A stretch of DNA of 9,179 nt, taken from FEN-727 sp036508635 (lineage in GTDB: Bacteria > Actinomycetota > Geothermincolia > Fen-727 > Anoxymicrobiaceae). The stretch lies in the NCBI GenBank assembly GCA_036508635.1, contig DATCGY010000089.1:1-9179 (forward strand), written 5' to 3'. The first letter of the stretch is position 1. Each line of letters begins with the position of its first letter. The position numbers and the translations under genes were made by a program. Below are positions 6,555-9,179 of this stretch, in pieces. A model generated the notes under the pieces. The model saw nothing but the letters and a program-made list of their open reading frames with translations. It had not been told where the DNA came from and made no database searches.

Positions 6555-6971
6555 ATGGCTGATATAACCCTGGCTCCAGAGGCGGAGGGGATAGAGCTCG
6601 CGGGCATGCTGGCCCAGATGCTCGAGGTCAGCCTTGAGAGGCCTGAGAAGGAAAAGGTCTTCAACAGCCTGAAAACGAGGGTATTCATATTTATTAATGA
6701 TATGGACTTGGGCATGACCATGGATTTCGGCCGGGGCAAGCTGGTGGTCCACGGGGGAAAGGTTGGCAAGCCGGATATTTCTATCGTTACCGACTCCGAA
6801 ACCTTGCTGGAACTTCTTTACATCAACATAATATTCGGCGTTCCCAACTACTTCGACGAGACTGGCCGGGGGCTCGTCAAGAAATTGATGAAGGGCGACC
6901 TGAAGATCAAGGGGATGTTCACCCATGTGATCACGCTCACCAGGGTGACCAAGGTGATCTCCCTGAATTGA
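6555..6971 (+). CDS. Second SCP2-like lipid-binding domain protein
   Basis: This 138-residue cytoplasmic protein has the SCP2-like layout: beta strands at TRVFIFIND (41-49) and GMTMDFGRGKLVVHGG (53-68), the core PDISIVTDSETLLELLY (73-89), and a C-terminal region with LVKKLMKGDLKIKGMF (107-122), the typical 'l..Gklk.kG' element. It differs strongly from the 135-residue SCP2 protein on the other side of the intergenic region, so the two are not recent copies. ATG at 6555 follows GGGAGG at about eight bases. It is transcribed alone to the right from the shared control region. A role in binding or delivering a hydrophobic acid or CoA ester for the divergent operon is the natural reading, but is inference. 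Function of stand-alone bacterial SCP2 proteins is generally poorly defined. Confidence 0.75.
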   Translation: MADITLAPEAEGIELAGMLAQMLEVSLERPEKEKVFNSLKTRVFIFINDMDLGMTMDFGRGKLVVHGGKVGKPDISIVTDSETLLELLYINIIFGVPNYFDETGRGLVKKLMKGDLKIKGMFTHVITLTRVTKVISLN

Positions 6972-6999
6972 ACCCCATTTCCCTCCGCGGCACGGGAAG

Positions 7000-7021
7000 C
7001 TTCAACTTCGGGGCCTTGAAG
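7000..7021 (+). terminator. Weak hairpin downstream of the rightward SCP2 gene
   Basis: CTTCAA (7000-7005) and TTGAAG (7016-7021) form a six-pair stem with a ten-base loop about 30 bases after the stop codon. No T-run follows, so it is not a standard intrinsic terminator; it may protect the 3' end or be chance. Confidence 0.25.
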
Positions 7022-7084
7022 AGTGGCCCGCAGTATCAAGTCCTAAAATCAAGACTCTCATGGATGGCGGACGACAGATAAAGT

Positions 7085-7155
7085 GCGGAAAGGTTCCTCG
7101 GCTTTCGATGTCGCCTTAATAGCGAGCCGGTTCACCCGCTCCAAGCCTTTTCCGC
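7085..7155. repeat. Nested inverted repeat, unexplained structured element
   Basis: GCGGAAAGG (7085-7093) pairs with CCTTTTCCGC (7146-7155) with one bulged base, and inside it CGGCT (7099-7103) pairs with AGCCG (7125-7129). The 71-base span and its acceptor-like ends suggest a tRNA, but no proper D, anticodon or T arm could be fitted on either strand. It lies between the convergent SCP2 and DUF1003 genes, so it could be a bidirectional 3' structure or a small RNA. Confidence 0.3.
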
Positions 7156-7195
7156 GTCAGCATGCCATTTACAGCGAGTCAAGCAAAGAAGCTTT

Positions 7196-7270
7196 ATGCC
7201 AGCCGCTATCAGAGACCTCAAGGACTCGGACCGAGAGATCGTGACGCTGACCGAGGTCCTGTCACGTTGA
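7196..7270 (+). CDS. Possible tiny ORF or coding remnant (24 codons)
   Basis: ATG at 7196 opens a 24-residue frame ending in DREIVTLTEVLSR. It is notable only because 17 of its 24 codons end in G or C, as expected for coding sequence here, and because the peptide looks like a protein C-terminus. The frame is open upstream of the ATG too, so it may be a decayed gene tail. There is only a weak AAGAAG before the ATG. The same bases hold inverted repeats that could explain the composition. Unlikely to be a functional gene. Confidence 0.15.
   Translation: MPAAIRDLKDSDREIVTLTEVLSR
7225..7265 (-). terminator. Tandem hairpins just after the DUF1003 stop codon
   Basis: GTGAC...GTCAC (7241-7265) encloses a second nested pairing GAC/GTC around CGAG, making one near-continuous hairpin, and CTCGGACCGAG (7225-7235) is an 11-base palindrome beside it. 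Both lie within 55 bases after the minus-strand stop at 7277. There is no T-run, so the structure could block the 3' end or assist termination without being a classical terminator. Confidence 0.35.
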
Positions 7271-7276
7271 CGCACG

Positions 7277-7828
7277 TCACCCGCCGGGCGCGCCTTCCTC
7301 ACCCGCATCCTGCGTCTTTGACATCGCCTCGACCTTATCGAGGATCTGCAATATCAACTTCTCCTGCTTCTGGAAGTTGAGCAGGACGGTCTTGATCTCC
7401 TTCTCCGCCCTCTGGTCGGTCTCGTAGTCGTGCTCGCCCCTGATATCAGCGCGTATCCCCTGGATGTTCTGCCCGATCAGCAGCAACGGCATGAGAAGTA
7501 TCTGCAGTATGTTCGAGATGATCAGCCAGAGCACGAACGCGGGATAAGGGTCGAACTTCACGGACTTCGGGGCGAGGACGTTCCAGCCCAACCAGAACGC
7601 CGTCCACAATAACACGATGAAGAAGAACCCCATCGTCCCCACATGCTCCGTGACGAACAGAGCCAACTTCTTAAGCGGTGTCAGCTGTTCCTGAAACGTC
7701 TCGTTCGGATTCTTGACCTTCGTGAAATGCTTCTCGAGGTCGTGCATCATATCGGATATCTGGTCTGCGAGGTCTTTCTCTTCGGGCTTGGTCTCTTCAC
7801 CCACTGTGCCCTCACCCCTTACGCTCAT
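7277..7828 (-). CDS. DUF1003 family membrane protein
   Basis: This 183-residue protein matches the DUF1003 pattern: a charged N-terminal region, membrane segment one at about 66-86 ending in W-x-x-N (WNVL), then FDPYPAFVL (92-100) leading into membrane segment two (about 96-120), followed by the conserved GQNIQG...R...EHDYETDQRAEKEI run (119-145) and a helical, possibly coiled-coil, cytoplasmic tail. The function of the family is unknown. ATG at 7828 has only a weak upstream SD; a GTG at codon 9 (7804) has AAGGGGTGA at ideal spacing and may be the true start, giving 175 residues. It stands alone and is not linked to the acyl-CoA operon, from which it is separated by the plus-strand SCP2 gene. 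Confidence 0.88.
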   Translation of the reverse strand: MSVRGEGTVGEETKPEEKDLADQISDMMHDLEKHFTKVKNPNETFQEQLTPLKKLALFVTEHVGTMGFFFIVLLWTAFWLGWNVLAPKSVKFDPYPAFVLWLIISNILQILLMPLLLIGQNIQGIRADIRGEHDYETDQRAEKEIKTVLLNFQKQEKLILQILDKVEAMSKTQDAGEEGAPGG

Positions 7829-8254
7829 GTGCTTCCGCCGTCATCGACCATCGACATCGAATTGGTTCTTCTACCTCAAGGGATAGGAACCTCTAAAACA
7901 CTGTAGAATGAGATCGTCGGGCGTATCTGGTCTTTGATCCAACATGCTCCATATACCGCTTCCATCGCTCTGGCGGCTGCGACATCCATCTCTTGCCTCC
8001 GCAACACCGTTCTGGAAGTAGATGAGGAGGAGGACAGCGAGGACCTTGAGCCAATCCAACTAGTGTCGCCTCTCGCCCAAGGCCGGCCCACCTCATGCTG
8101 CGAATGTTCCCCTGAAGTCAATCAATTATAGCGACGCCGGGTTGCGCGCACCATACTGTTCGGATGCGTAAAATATCAAGTAGAATATGGGGCGCCGGAG
8201 GGTGGTGTCGGATAACATCACAGGTTGGGCGGCGCTGCAGTCAAGGGATGGAAT
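7829..8254. other. Intergenic stretch without a secure gene
   Basis: Divergent spacer between the DUF1003 and zinc-ribbon genes. On the minus strand, 7871-8059 is a 62-codon frame opening with TTG directly after an in-frame TAG; its first residues (LKVLAVLLLIYF) look like a membrane segment, but codon use decays afterwards and the SD is weak. On the plus strand, -10-like sequences TAAAAT (8169-8174) and TAGAAT (8181-8186) lie before the zinc-ribbon gene, but neither has a good -35. No repeat, tRNA or riboswitch was recognised. Confidence 0.4.
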
Positions 8255-8830
8255 ATGGAAGAACAACGTGAAACCAAGGGCTTCTGTGCGTCCTGTGGAA
8301 CAGCTCATACCGGCACCCGTTTCTGCCGGAAATGTGGCGCGCCGTTGGTCGTGAAGGCGGAAGCTGGTCCGATTGAGCCCCCCGTTTCCGAAGCCGCGCC
8401 ATCTGCGCCCATACCGCCTGCTCCGGTAACGCCGGCAATAAGCGCTCAGCACTTTTCCCCCGCGGGGCCTCCCGCGAGCGATATTGCGGCCAGCGCTAAA
8501 AAGCAGGCGAAGACAAGCAACCTTCTGGCTATCCCCGGCTTCGTACTCTTCATTGCCGGCCTTGTGTTTCTCGGTATCGCTTTTACCAGCCAGAACTCTA
8601 AGAGCGGCAACCTGAGCTGGGGTTTGGTGGGAATTTTGTGCCTGCTCGTTGGTTCCGGACTGCTGATAGCGGCGCTGGTGTTCTCGATTCTCCACTGGCG
8701 GGACAGGGCTAGGGCGCACCGTCAGAGCGCGGTTGTTGCAGCCCCTCAAGTGTCCGCATTCAACGCGCAGGCCACCACTATAACAAGCACGGCGCCCATC
8801 GATGAGGATTCAAGTCCGCGCTCGGACTGA
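8255..8830 (+). CDS. Zinc-ribbon protein with two transmembrane segments
   Basis: From ATG at 8255 this is a 191-residue protein. An N-terminal zinc ribbon has Cys11, Cys14, Cys24 and Cys27 (C-x2-C-x9-C-x2-C, with CGAPL after the last pair), typical of the small zinc-ribbon domains found at the N-terminus of many bacterial membrane proteins. A proline/alanine-rich linker (about 38-80) leads to two membrane segments at about 90-111 and 122-147, and a short polar tail. No enzymatic domain is present; the role is unknown. AAGGGATGG precedes the ATG at fair spacing, so this start is preferred to an in-frame TTG at 8225. It is convergent with the next gene (38-base gap) and has no visible link to the acyl-CoA cluster. 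Confidence 0.75.
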   Translation: MEEQRETKGFCASCGTAHTGTRFCRKCGAPLVVKAEAGPIEPPVSEAAPSAPIPPAPVTPAISAQHFSPAGPPASDIAASAKKQAKTSNLLAIPGFVLFIAGLVFLGIAFTSQNSKSGNLSWGLVGILCLLVGSGLLIAALVFSILHWRDRARAHRQSAVVAAPQVSAFNAQATTITSTAPIDEDSSPRSD

Positions 8831-8868
8831 TGTAGTTCGGCAGTTTCTACGAGCCACCCGACGGGGTC

Positions 8869-9179
8869 TCAAAACTCGACGGTTATTATCAGATCGCCGT
8901 CGTCGGTGCTGTGCCATTCGTGGGTGGATTCCTCCGCCCCCCATGCCAGCTCGTAGAGGGCTATTGCCATTCCCACCATGGCCAGGTGCATGCTGGGGTT
9001 CTCGAGGGTGAGGGTGAGGCGTTTTTCATCGGCCTTGAACGACGTGATATTCCCCAGGCCTCGCGTGGCCACCGTGCCCTTGAAGTCGTAGCCGCTCTTC
9101 CTCCAATTGTCCGCGCCCATGCTCAGTTTTCCGTAGCGCCTCTGGGCCTCGATGATCGCCTCCGGTACGGATTCACCCA
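8869..9179 (-). CDS. C-terminal part of an unidentified protein, possibly V4R-like
   Basis: The frame runs off the right edge without a stop; at least 102 C-terminal residues are present, from GESVPEAII to the final IITVEF. An internal ATG at 9120 has no SD and sits in the middle of an open frame, so this is a 5'-truncated gene rather than an 83-residue protein. The layout (TRGLGNI turn, alternating strand KRLTLTLENPS, hydrophobic helix MVGMAIALYELAWG, then strand HEWHSTDDGDLIITV) loosely resembles the tail of V4R (4-vinyl-reductase type) small-molecule-binding domains, but the cysteines common there are missing. Family assignment is tentative; that it is a real coding region is supported by the uninterrupted frame and codon use. 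Confidence 0.6.
   Translation of the reverse strand, partial: GESVPEAIIEAQRRYGKLSMGADNWRKSGYDFKGTVATRGLGNITSFKADEKRLTLTLENPSMHLAMVGMAIALYELAWGAEESTHEWHSTDDGDLIITVEF

Noticed and set aside
6357..6926. 189-codon minus-strand frame over the intergenic region and the plus-strand SCP2 gene
   Set aside because: It is antisense to an SCP2-like gene with its own SD and promoter, and its sequence has no domain pattern.
7085..7155. tRNA gene
   Set aside because: The ends pair like an acceptor stem and the length fits, but no T loop, anticodon arm or D arm can be placed on either strand.
8126..8749. 207-codon minus-strand frame opposite the zinc-ribbon gene
   Set aside because: The plus-strand frame has a zinc ribbon and two membrane helices, whereas this one reads as low-complexity Arg/Gln/Ser-rich sequence.
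1..9179. CRISPR array, insertion sequence or integrase
   Set aside because: No regularly spaced repeats, transposase or recombinase motifs, or terminal inverted repeats with target duplications were seen on either strand.

Overview
The window is bacterial, moderately GC-rich, with clear Shine-Dalgarno sites and several GTG starts. The gene set (an acyl-CoA catabolic cluster carrying two DUF2148 iron-sulfur proteins) suggests an anaerobic or facultative bacterium, for example Desulfobacterota, an anaerobic Actinomycetota lineage or Bacillota. The sequence alone does not settle the lineage.

Positions 1-6125 hold one minus-strand gene cluster, read from right to left. It runs: a stand-alone SCP2-like lipid-binding protein (5718-6125), two different DUF2148 iron-sulfur proteins (4981-5652 and 4324-4968), an AMP-forming acyl-CoA ligase (2676-4286), an acyl-CoA dehydrogenase (1392-2630), an SCP-x type thiolase (106-1341), and the first five codons of another gene at the window edge (1-15, MKAAV). 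Gaps are 12 to 90 bases, every start has an SD, and no convincing terminator was seen, so an operon is likely. The logic is activation of a carboxylic acid to its CoA thioester, alpha,beta-dehydrogenation and thiolytic cleavage, with an SCP2 protein handling a hydrophobic substrate. No enoyl-CoA hydratase, 3-hydroxyacyl-CoA dehydrogenase or ETF lies in the window, and the two DUF2148 proteins have no established role in such a pathway.

Positions 6126-6554 are a divergent intergenic region. It has a promoter candidate facing left into the operon (TTGACG-N17-TAAGAT) and one facing right (TTGACA-N17-TAGTAT) into a second, plus-strand SCP2-like gene (6555-6971). Two SCP2-only proteins therefore flank one control region.

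Positions 6972-9179 look like unrelated housekeeping or accessory material: a 305-base stretch rich in inverted repeats, a DUF1003 membrane protein (7277-7828, minus), a 426-base stretch with no secure gene, a zinc-ribbon protein with two membrane segments (8255-8830, plus), and the C-terminal part of a convergent minus-strand gene (8869-9179) whose tail loosely resembles V4R-type domains.

The best candidate for something undescribed is the adjacent pair of diverged DUF2148 ferredoxin-like proteins inside the SCP2 / ligase / dehydrogenase / thiolase operon. They may be a dedicated redox partner or a reductase pair for an acyl-CoA pathway.
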